A stretch of DNA of 64,000 bases from NCBI RefSeq assembly GCF_024172165.1, contig NZ_JAMZEB010000002.1, positions 4,361,501 to 4,425,500 on the forward strand. Reading direction: 5' to 3'. This document shows, piece by piece, positions 49,372-56,342 of this stretch. Both the position numbers and the translations under genes were made by a program. The notes below the pieces were generated by a model that saw nothing but the letters and a program-made list of their open reading frames with translations, was not told the origin of the DNA and made no database searches. Within the stretch, counting starts at the first letter, position 1. Each line of letters begins with the position of its first letter. The DNA is from Nonomuraea thailandensis. Its GTDB lineage: Bacteria; Actinomycetota; Actinomycetes; Streptosporangiales; Streptosporangiaceae.

Positions 49372-50289
49372 TTAGGACCACGGCGCTACGGGATACCAGG
49401 GGATGATCTCCCTGCGGGCCAGCAGCCGCAGGTCCCAGTACAGGAAGGTGAACACGCCCGCCACGATCAGGGTGGCGGCGGTCACCGCGGCGACGCGGCC
49501 CGGCTCGGCCTGCAGCCAGCGCCGCAGGCCGCCGCCGTACCTCGCCACGATCAGGAACAGCACCGCCATGAGCACGACGTTGCCCAGGGACTGCAGGGTG
49601 AAGGCCGCCGCGCCGTACAGGGGGTTGCCGCTCTCCGCCGCGTGCCTGAACAGGTGGCGGAACAGCGGGAAGGGACGGCCGATGAGGAAGCCGCCGATCA
49701 GCGCGCCCAGGAACACCAGGCGGGCGCGCGGCGCGCGGGCGAACGGGTCGGGCACCAGGCCGATCGCGGCCAGGCCCAGGTAGAGCATGGCCAGGCCGAT
49801 GACGCCGAAGACCACCATCGACTGGATGCTGCGCGGCGACAGGGCGCCGGCGACGTTCTGGGCGGTGGAGAACTGCGGCATCGCGACGCCGACGGCCCCC
49901 ACCACCGCGCCGTAGAGCGCCGACACGGCGGTCATGCCCGCGCCCAGCCACCCCAGCGGCGCCAGCAGGCGCCTGGTCTGCCCGCCCTCCGACACCATCG
50001 GCGCCACCGCGCCGAAGACCGCGATGTTGCAGGCGGTGAACGTGCCGGCCAGGCCGCTGACGAAGGCGAAGACGACGCCGGCCGCGGCACCCGCCAGGGG
50101 CCGCTCCCCCGCGCCCTCGCCGAGCAGGGTGTCGGTCACGGCGCCGCCGATGGTGGTGTCGACGAAGCTCGCCGACCACACGACGGTGAGCAGGAACCCC
50201 GCCAGGCAGCTCAGCGTGACCAGCAGCCATCTCCTGCGCGGCGCCTGCGTGCCCGCCGGTCGTACCTCGACCCTCGCCGTCTCGCTCAT
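49372..50289 (-). CDS. Polytopic membrane protein of the enediyne cassette
   Basis: 305 residues from ATG 50289 (GGAGG upstream) with about seven hydrophobic segments. Distinct motifs are GLAGTFTACNIAVFGAVAPM in the second segment, faintly like the Cys/Pro motif of CcdA/DsbD membrane proteins, and SIQSMVVFGVIGLAMLYLGLAAIGLVPDPFARAPR. It heads a three-gene run with the two DUF1702 genes. Could be a transporter or redox membrane protein; family not recognised with certainty. Confidence 0.7.
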   Translation of the reverse strand: MSETARVEVRPAGTQAPRRRWLLVTLSCLAGFLLTVVWSASFVDTTIGGAVTDTLLGEGAGERPLAGAAAGVVFAFVSGLAGTFTACNIAVFGAVAPMVSEGGQTRRLLAPLGWLGAGMTAVSALYGAVVGAVGVAMPQFSTAQNVAGALSPRSIQSMVVFGVIGLAMLYLGLAAIGLVPDPFARAPRARLVFLGALIGGFLIGRPFPLFRHLFRHAAESGNPLYGAAAFTLQSLGNVVLMAVLFLIVARYGGGLRRWLQAEPGRVAAVTAATLIVAGVFTFLYWDLRLLARREIIPWYPVAPWS

Positions 50290-50369
50290 CCCGGACCTCC
50301 GCGGTTGCCGATCGTCGTCCTCAGGATGAGCCGGAAGGTGATCTCGGGCAACGGCCCGCGGCACCCTGA

Positions 50370-50609
50370 TCACCACAGATCGCGCCCGGCTGACCAGCCG
50401 CTCAGTCGCCAGCCGTCGCGCCCGCCGGGGGGCAGCGGCCCGCGCGACGGCCGCCCGGAGGCGGCCCACCGCGTGTCCCGGTCCTCCTCGCCCCGCGCCG
50501 CGCGGGCGTTGCGCGTCACGCACCGGGCGATGGCGGCGGCGACCGCCTCCAGCTCCTCGGGGGTCGCCCTGCCCCGCACCACGGTCAGCTCCATACCATC
50601 GACGATCAC
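50370..50609 (-). CDS. Acyl-CoA carboxylase epsilon subunit
   Basis: 79 residues (74 if the internal ATG at 50594 is used). Matches the small actinobacterial epsilon subunits: ELTVVRGRATPEELEAVAAAIAR at the N-terminus, a variable middle, W...GRPSRGPLPPGGRDGWRLSGW at the C-terminus. These bind the carboxyltransferase beta ring and activate the alpha-beta complex. The likely partner is the beta subunit at 24286-25896, about 25 kb away. Located between the membrane-protein and LAL genes on the same strand. Confidence 0.85.
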   Translation of the reverse strand: MIVDGMELTVVRGRATPEELEAVAAAIARCVTRNARAARGEEDRDTRWAASGRPSRGPLPPGGRDGWRLSGWSAGRDLW

Positions 50610-50664
50610 CCGCGCGGGCGGGCGGCGGCAACTTCGCGGATGCCCTGCCTTCAGGGCCCCGCTC

Positions 50665-53445
50665 TCAGGTCCGGGGCTGGTCGCCGAACTCCTGGATCAG
50701 GGGGAGGTCGGCGCGCCCGGTGATGTTGAGCTTGCGGTAGGTCCTCGTCAGGTGCTGCTCGACCGTGCTGACGGTGATGTACAGCTTGTCGGCGATCTCA
50801 TGGTTGGTGTATCCCGCCGCCGCCAGGGCCGCCACGCGCCGCTCGGCCCCGCTGAGCGCGCCGATCAGAGCGCCCGTCAGGGCGCCGGACAGCGGCGCAG
50901 GCACGTCGTCCGGCTCCGTCGCCCGGCTGAGCGCGATGATCAACGGGGTGGCGTGGCACTCCTCCGCCGCGGCCAGGGCCCGGCCGGCGATGGTGCGCGA
51001 GCGCCTGCCGTCGCCCAGCGCGTCGTAGGCCTCGGCCAGGTCGGACAGGGCCCTGGCCAGCTCGTACGTGTCCCCGGCCAGTTGCAGGTACTCCGTGGCC
51101 TGCCGGAGCAGGGCGGGGCGGCGCTGCGGCTCGGCGCCCGCGGCCCGCAGGCGCAGGCCGATGCCCCTGGCGCGGTGCGCGGCGTGATCGCAGGCGGCCA
51201 GGTGGCCCTCGACGAGGTGCATGGCCTCCTCCTCCTGGCCCACGCGCAGGCACGCCTCACCCGCGTCCGCCCGCCACGGGATCATGGACGGGTTGTCCAG
51301 GCCCCAGGCGGTCATCAGGTCACCGCAGCGCAGGAAGTCGTGGATGGCCAGGGTGAAGCTCTCGGCGGCCAGGTTGTGGCGGCCTCGGGCGTGCAGGTAG
51401 TGCAGGCCGTACCTGGTCTGGAACATCGCCTTCGGCACCGGGCGGTCGAGGTACTCGCGCACGGCGTCCTGGCGGCCCATCGCCGTGAGCGCGTAGATCA
51501 TGCTGGCCAGCGGGCCGCCGATGGCCACGCCCCAGCTGCTCATCGGGATCGTCTCCAGCGCGGTGCGGGCGTGCCGCTCGGCGGCGGGCAGGTCGCCCTG
51601 CCGGATCGAGATCTCGGCGCGGATCGCCGCCAGCCTGGCCTGCCTGCTCGGCGCCTGCCTGGCCGAGGCCTCCGCGCTGAACTGGTCGCACAGCGGGGCC
51701 GCCAGGCCGCAGCGGCCGGCGTAGGTGAGCGCGAGCAGCGAGTTCTCCACCACGTCCATGGACATCTCGTCCAGGTGGGTGTTCTCCAGGATGCGCTCGA
51801 CGGTGCTCAGGCTGGCCTCGCGCGGGCCGCGGGTGACCACCTCGGCCAGGGCCAGGGTCGACTCCATCCGCCTGCTGACGGCCCCCGACACCATGCCGGC
51901 CAGTACGTCCGCCTTACGCGGGTAACGGGTGTGCGCGACGAGCGGCGGGTGGGTGGCGCGCAGCCAGAGCTGGGTGACCAGGAGCTCGGCGCGGGCCTCG
52001 TGGTCCGCCGCGTCCATCTCGTTCGTCAGCCGCTCCAGCACCTCGCGGGCGTCCTCGAAGCGGCCATGCCACAGCAGGGCGCGGGCCAGCACGATCGCGT
52101 CGCTGCCGCGCAGGCTGCCCTTGGTCAGGGCCTCGGTGAGCAGGTCGAGGTGGCCCGCGGGAGCGGCGGGGTTGAGCCGCCACTGCGCGCGGACCAGCAT
52201 CGTCATGATCTTGGCGCGGCGGGACTCGTCGGCGCACTCGCGCCAGGCCAGCTTCAGGTAGGAGATGGCCTCCTCGACCCGGCCCTCGCGCAGGGCGATC
52301 ATGGCGGCCTCCTCCAGCGTGGGCACCACCCAGGAGGCGTCGAACGTGGTGGCGTGCAGCAGCAGGTCGGCGACGACGCACGGCGGCAGGCCCCTGGTGT
52401 AGGCGAGCTCGGCCGCGCCCCGGTACAGCTCGCGCCGCCGGGCGAGCTCGGTGCCGGCCAGGACGGCCGACCTGACGGCCTCGTGGCGGAACGCGCCGGC
52501 CTCCAGCAGGCCGATCGCCGCCATCGCGTCCAGCTCCCTGCTGACGTCGATGCCGGGCAGCCCGAGCAGCTCTTCCAGCCCCTCGCGCCCGCCGAGGATG
52601 GCCAGCCCCTGCGCCACCTGAGCCGTACGCGGCCGGCCGCGCCCCAGGCACTCGCGCACGGCCTCGTCGAACCGCTCGCCGACGACCAGCTCGGCGGGCG
52701 GCGCGTCGGCGGTGCGCAGGAACCTCCGGTAGTCCTCGGCCAGCGCGCCGGCCAGCAGGGGGTTGCCGCCGCTGAGCGCGTACCACTCGCCGATGAAGCG
52801 GTCCACGGCGCCCAGGCCCACCCGGCCCGCCATCAGCGCGGCCACGCCGCGGCGCGACAGCGGCGACAGGCTCAGCCGGCGGCAGTGCGGCAGGCGCAGC
52901 ACGTCGGTGCCGAACAGGTCGTCGCGCGGGAATCCGTCGTTGTGCGCGAACACCGTCACGGCCTTGGAGCCCCTGACCCTGCGCGCCATGTAGGCCAGGC
53001 AGATGAGCGAGGCCCGGTCGGCGTGGTGCACGTCGTCGACGAGAACGACCAGCGGGTAGCGCTCCGCCTGCTCCAGCAGCACCGTGATCAGCGCGTGCAC
53101 CACCTGCTCCTCCAGGAGCAGCTCGCTGCCCGCGCGCTCGGTGGCGCTCCTGCGGCCCTCCTCGATCAGGCGGTCGGCGCGCTCGCGCTCCCCCCGCACC
53201 AGCGGCGCGTCCTGGATGAGCTGGCGCAGCACGCCGAGCTGCAGGCCCTGCTCCATCCTGGACGCGGTCGCCGTGATCGCCAGGGCGCCCACGTCGATCG
53301 CCCGCTCGGCCAGGGCATCCAGCAGCGCGCTCTTGCCCATCGCCGGCGGGCCGCTGACGAGGGCGATCTTCCCCTCGCCCAGCGCCGCGCCGGCGATGAG
53401 TGTCTCAAGACATGACAGCTCTTCCTGCCGCTCGATCAGTGCCAT
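50665..53445 (-). CDS. LAL-family LuxR transcriptional regulator
   Basis: 926 residues. N-terminal AAA/ATPase-like domain: Walker A GPPAMGKSAL (32-41) and Walker B LVVLVDDVHHAD (about 131-142). A long helical TPR-like middle follows and a C-terminal LuxR helix-turn-helix GAERRVAALAAAGYTNHEIADKLYITVSTVEQHLTRTYRKLN (about 866-908). Typical large pathway activators of antibiotic clusters. It overlaps the transcription direction of leuA, which starts upstream, with 16 bases between. Probable positive regulator of the PKSE cassette. Confidence 0.93.
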   Translation of the reverse strand: MALIERQEELSCLETLIAGAALGEGKIALVSGPPAMGKSALLDALAERAIDVGALAITATASRMEQGLQLGVLRQLIQDAPLVRGERERADRLIEEGRRSATERAGSELLLEEQVVHALITVLLEQAERYPLVVLVDDVHHADRASLICLAYMARRVRGSKAVTVFAHNDGFPRDDLFGTDVLRLPHCRRLSLSPLSRRGVAALMAGRVGLGAVDRFIGEWYALSGGNPLLAGALAEDYRRFLRTADAPPAELVVGERFDEAVRECLGRGRPRTAQVAQGLAILGGREGLEELLGLPGIDVSRELDAMAAIGLLEAGAFRHEAVRSAVLAGTELARRRELYRGAAELAYTRGLPPCVVADLLLHATTFDASWVVPTLEEAAMIALREGRVEEAISYLKLAWRECADESRRAKIMTMLVRAQWRLNPAAPAGHLDLLTEALTKGSLRGSDAIVLARALLWHGRFEDAREVLERLTNEMDAADHEARAELLVTQLWLRATHPPLVAHTRYPRKADVLAGMVSGAVSRRMESTLALAEVVTRGPREASLSTVERILENTHLDEMSMDVVENSLLALTYAGRCGLAAPLCDQFSAEASARQAPSRQARLAAIRAEISIRQGDLPAAERHARTALETIPMSSWGVAIGGPLASMIYALTAMGRQDAVREYLDRPVPKAMFQTRYGLHYLHARGRHNLAAESFTLAIHDFLRCGDLMTAWGLDNPSMIPWRADAGEACLRVGQEEEAMHLVEGHLAACDHAAHRARGIGLRLRAAGAEPQRRPALLRQATEYLQLAGDTYELARALSDLAEAYDALGDGRRSRTIAGRALAAAEECHATPLIIALSRATEPDDVPAPLSGALTGALIGALSGAERRVAALAAAGYTNHEIADKLYITVSTVEQHLTRTYRKLNITGRADLPLIQEFGDQPRT

Positions 53446-53461
53446 GGCCGGATCCCGATCT

Positions 53462-55234
53462 CTATCGTTTCGCCATCACGCGTCTGAGCCTGGGCGGGCC
53501 GAGCCGCCGGCCGAGGCGCCCGTCGTCAGACCCGTCCCCGTGCGCGTCCCCGTGCGCGTCCCCGTGCGTGTCCTCGCACGCGCCGCCCGGGAGCAGGCCG
53601 TCACGCCGGGCCCTGGTCACCGAGGAGCCGACGGCGGCCAGCGCGGCGGCGCACACGTCCGGCTCGATGCCCACCCCCCAGACCGTGTCACCGTCGAGCT
53701 CGCACTCGGCGTACACGGCGATCTCCTCGTCCCGCCGCACCGACGCCCCGCCCATGAGCCGCACCACCCGCGTCACCAGGCCGCGCCGCTCGAGCGCCGA
53801 CCGCAGCGAGGAGACCGTCGCCGTCCAGTCGGCGCCGTCGGGGTCGCCGTCGATGTGCAGGGTGGCCACCGCGCCGGGAGCCTCGAACGACGGTACGTGC
53901 GGCACGACGTACTCGTCGGCGAACGCCTCCATGATCCGCTCCGGCGCCACCTCGCCGCCGGCGTCGTCGGCCAGCGTCTGGACGAGCCGGCCGAACTCGG
54001 CCTGCAGCCCTCTGGGCAGGTTCATCCCGTAGCGGGAGCTCATCACGTACGCGGCGCCGCCCTTGCCGGACTGGCTGTTCACCCGCACCACCGCCTCGTA
54101 GGTCCGGCCCACGTCCTGCGGGTCCACCAGCAGGTACGGCACCGCCCACGGCAGCTCGGACCGGTCGCGCCCGGCGACCGCCGCCTGCGTGGCCATCGCG
54201 TCGAAGCCCTTCTTGATCGCGTCCTGGTGGCCGCCGGAGAAGGCCGTGTAGACCAGGTCTCCGCCGTAGGGGTGGCGCGGCGAGACCGCGATGCCGGTGC
54301 ACTCCTCGACGATGCGGCGCACGCCGTCCAGGTCGCCGAAGTCGATGCCCGGGTCGACGCCCTGAGCAGCCAGGTTCAGCCCCAGGGTGACCAGGCAGAC
54401 GTTGCCGGCGCGCTCGCCGTTGCCGAACAGGCAGCCCTCGACGCGCCCGGCGCCCGCCAGCATGGCCAGCTCCGCCGCCGCCACGCCCGTGCCCCTGTCG
54501 TTGTGCGGGTGCACCGACAGGCAGCGGAAGGCGCGGCGGCTCAGGTGGCGGTCCATCCACTCGATCTGGTCGGCGAACAGGTTCGGCGTCCAGCGCTCGA
54601 CGGTGGTCGGGAAGTTGAGGGTGATCGGCCGGTCGGGGCCGGGCTGCCAGACGTCCATGACGGCCTCGCAGACCTCCAGCGAGAAGTCCGGCTCGGTGTC
54701 GTTGAAGTGCTCGGGCGAGTACTGGAAGCGCAGGTCGCACCCGTCGAGCAGGGAGTCGGCATATTTCATGACCAGGTGGGTGCCGTGGACGGCCAGGTCC
54801 TTGCACTCCTGGCGGTTCACGCCGAGCACCAGCCGCCTGACGGCCGGCGAGGTGGCGTTGTAGAGGTGCAGCGTGGCCCTGGAGGCGCCGCGCAGGCTCG
54901 CCATCGTGGCCTCGATGAGGTCCTCCCGCGCCGGCGTCAGCACCGAGATCACCACGTCGTCGGGGATCAGGTCGCGCTCGACGAGCAGGCGCACGAAGTC
55001 GTGCTCGTCCCGGCTCGCGGCGGGGAAGCCGATCTCGATCTCCGTGTAGCCCATGCCCACGAGCAGGTCGAACATGACCAGCTTGCGCTCGGGCGACATG
55101 GGCCTGGACAGCGCCTGGTTGCCGTCACGCAGGTCGGTCGAGAGCCAGCGGGGCGGCGCGCTGAGGATGGCGTCCGGCCAGGAGCGGCCGTCGAGCGGGA
55201 TCCGGGGCGGCGAGCTGTACCTGGAGGCTTTCAT
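53462..55234 (-). CDS. leuA: 2-isopropylmalate synthase
   Basis: 590 residues, typical of actinobacterial LeuA. It condenses acetyl-CoA with 2-oxoisovalerate in leucine synthesis. DLRDGNQAL, HPHNDRGTGVAAAELAMLAGA, GNGERAGNVCLVTLGLNL, and RVNSQSGKGGAAYVM are present, so the catalytic domain is complete, as is the C-terminal regulatory domain. The very C-terminus carries a 12-bp repeat giving THGDAHGDAHGDG and a basic tail. A role in making a branched starter or side acid for the natural product is possible; it may also be the housekeeping copy. Confidence 0.92.
   Translation of the reverse strand: MKASRYSSPPRIPLDGRSWPDAILSAPPRWLSTDLRDGNQALSRPMSPERKLVMFDLLVGMGYTEIEIGFPAASRDEHDFVRLLVERDLIPDDVVISVLTPAREDLIEATMASLRGASRATLHLYNATSPAVRRLVLGVNRQECKDLAVHGTHLVMKYADSLLDGCDLRFQYSPEHFNDTEPDFSLEVCEAVMDVWQPGPDRPITLNFPTTVERWTPNLFADQIEWMDRHLSRRAFRCLSVHPHNDRGTGVAAAELAMLAGAGRVEGCLFGNGERAGNVCLVTLGLNLAAQGVDPGIDFGDLDGVRRIVEECTGIAVSPRHPYGGDLVYTAFSGGHQDAIKKGFDAMATQAAVAGRDRSELPWAVPYLLVDPQDVGRTYEAVVRVNSQSGKGGAAYVMSSRYGMNLPRGLQAEFGRLVQTLADDAGGEVAPERIMEAFADEYVVPHVPSFEAPGAVATLHIDGDPDGADWTATVSSLRSALERRGLVTRVVRLMGGASVRRDEEIAVYAECELDGDTVWGVGIEPDVCAAALAAVGSSVTRARRDGLLPGGACEDTHGDAHGDAHGDGSDDGRLGRRLGPPRLRRVMAKR
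53533..53568. repeat. 12-bp tandem repeat CGTCCCCGTGCG x 3 at the 3' end of leuA
   Basis: Three perfect copies, followed by a degenerate fourth to 53580. Encodes His-Gly-Asp-Ala repeats near the LeuA C-terminus. Confidence 0.95.
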
Positions 55235-55240
55235 TGTCGA

Positions 55241-55585
55241 TCAGATCCTCGAGCCGAAGTTGGTCGAATAGGAATACGGCGAGAGCCAGACTTGGATCTT
55301 GTACACGCTCGCGTCCTGATCACCCGGCAGGCGGAAGACCACGCTGATCTCCGGATAGGCGGAGCTGAGCCCGAGCGCACCGAAATAGCGCTCCCCGCTG
55401 AAGACGATGCGGTAGAGGCCGCGGCTCAGATCGAGCGCCAGCCATTCTCGGACATAGCCCTCGTGGCCGATCTCGGATTTCCCGTCGAGCACCCAGCGGG
55501 CGTCGGCCATGCGTTCGAGGCGCACCTCCATGCCGGCGGCGGGGCGGCCGTAGACCGCGTCCTGCGCCTCCACCGAGATTCCCAT
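55241..55585 (-). CDS. Transthyretin-like protein lacking HIU-hydrolase catalytic residues
   Basis: 114 residues, full length for the transthyretin/5-hydroxyisourate hydrolase family. GRPAAGMEVRLER (about 13-25), LDLSRGLYRIVFSGERYFG, YPEISVVFRL and the C-terminal LSPYSYSTNFGS (family LSPYGYSTYRGS) establish the fold. The catalytic residues are replaced: the N-terminal His by Glu (VEAQDA, residue 6), the Arg of the DGR region by Tyr (GHEGYV, about 44), the late His by Lys (YKIQVW, residue 96), and the YRGS end by NFGSRI. Hence probably a binding protein, not a hydrolase. It lies 6 bases upstream of leuA, and a palindrome-rich region precedes it. Confidence 0.85.
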   Translation of the reverse strand: MGISVEAQDAVYGRPAAGMEVRLERMADARWVLDGKSEIGHEGYVREWLALDLSRGLYRIVFSGERYFGALGLSSAYPEISVVFRLPGDQDASVYKIQVWLSPYSYSTNFGSRI

Positions 55586-55696
55586 GTCACCACACCCATC
55601 AGGGCTAGAAACCAGCCGCCGCGGGCCTGTCGCCCGCGGGTACTCGTTCACCATGCAGATCGCGGCTATCGCGGCCCCTTTCGCGTTCTATCGAAT

Positions 55697-55760
55697 CGCT
55701 ATCGCCAGGCGATAGCGGCGCGAAGGCGCCCCGATGGAACGCCATCGCGAAACAATGGCG
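55697..55760. promoter_or_regulatory. Cluster of palindromes between divergent genes
   Basis: A 10-1-10 palindrome with left arm CGCTATCGCC (55697-55706) and right arm GGCGATAGCG (55708-55717), followed by GATGG/CCATC around 55733-55746 and CGCCAT (55740-55745)/ATGGCG (55755-55760). It lies midway between the transthyretin-like gene (start 55585) and the DSPWE peptide gene (start 55885), well placed to regulate both. Confidence 0.6.
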
Positions 55761-55884
55761 CGCCCCGCTGACCAGCGCCGATATTCCCTCGAAAGCCGCG
55801 CGATGCGAAGTGAATTGCGCCCTCCGTGAGCGTCGTCGCCGAACGCACCAACCGATGCGGATCACGACTCGGAGGTAGGTCGAA

Positions 55885-56100
55885 ATGGCTACTCGCATCA
55901 GCAGGACGGCGGCTCTGATTCTCGTCTCGATCATCGCGATCTTCGGCTCCATCGCCGGCCTGGCGTCCCCCGCCTCCGCCGACTCGCCGTGGGAGACGCC
56001 CTCCGCCGCCGACTCCCCCTGGGAGCTCGACGACGACTCCCCGTGGGAACTGACCGGCGACTCGCCCTGGGAGCTGACCGGCGACTCCCCGTGGGAGTAG
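55885..56100 (+). CDS. Secreted DSPWE-repeat peptide
   Basis: 71 residues; GGAGG lies 9 bases upstream of the ATG. Residues 1-32 are a clean signal peptide (basic start, Ala/Ile/Leu core, SPASA end). Predicted cleavage leaves a 39-residue peptide that begins exactly at the first DSPWE and consists of five DSPWE blocks, the last three spaced by exactly 8 residues (DSPWELTG). It is very acidic, contains five tryptophans and no cysteine or lysine. I know no family for it. Neighbours are the divergent transthyretin-like gene and the SARP regulator. Could bind a metal or an aromatic ligand, or be processed; all inference. Confidence 0.75.
   Translation: MATRISRTAALILVSIIAIFGSIAGLASPASADSPWETPSAADSPWELDDDSPWELTGDSPWELTGDSPWE
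56011..56097. repeat. 24-bp tandem repeat encoding DSPWELTG
   Basis: GAC-TC(C/G)-CC repeat starts at 56011, 56035, 56059 and 56083 (24-base period), with a further DSPWE at 55981 (30 bases earlier). Third positions differ between copies, which suggests selection on the protein sequence. Confidence 0.9.
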
Positions 56101-56214
56101 CCGTCAAGTAGCTGGTAACGCATCGCCCAGCGATGTACGATCCTCCACAACCAAACCAGGGTCCGCCCAAGGCATACAGGTGTCACGCTGCGAGCAGTTG
56201 CTGCCCGATCGCCT

Positions 56215-56239
56215 CGGCCGCCCCGTTGTCGGGCGGCCG
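56215..56239 (+). terminator. Possible terminator after the DSPWE gene
   Basis: Stem of CGGCCGCCC (56215-56223) and GGGCGGCCG (56231-56239) around a 7-base loop, in the 242-base gap before the SARP gene. No T-run. Confidence 0.5.
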
Positions 56240-56342
56240 TACGGGGGGTGCTGGACCGCTGGTCTTACATTTATCGTGAGAATTTCGGACCACGCACGTC
56301 AGAACGGCAACCGTTGCGGACAATCTCTTCGAGGAGATATGC

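Noticed and set aside
49162..53415. 1417-codon plus-strand frame
   Set aside because: Antisense shadow of the DUF1702 copy 2, membrane-protein, epsilon and LAL genes; no motifs.
55885..56100. RiPP precursor with dedicated modification enzymes
   Set aside because: The leader is an ordinary signal peptide and no peptide-modifying enzyme lies next to it; the only YcaO-like gene is 28 kb away and lacks key residues. Kept as a secreted repeat peptide.
50000..56100. Enediyne apoprotein (CagA/NcsA-like) gene
   Set aside because: No 110-140-residue secreted protein with the immunoglobulin-like apoprotein pattern was seen in this region or elsewhere in the window.
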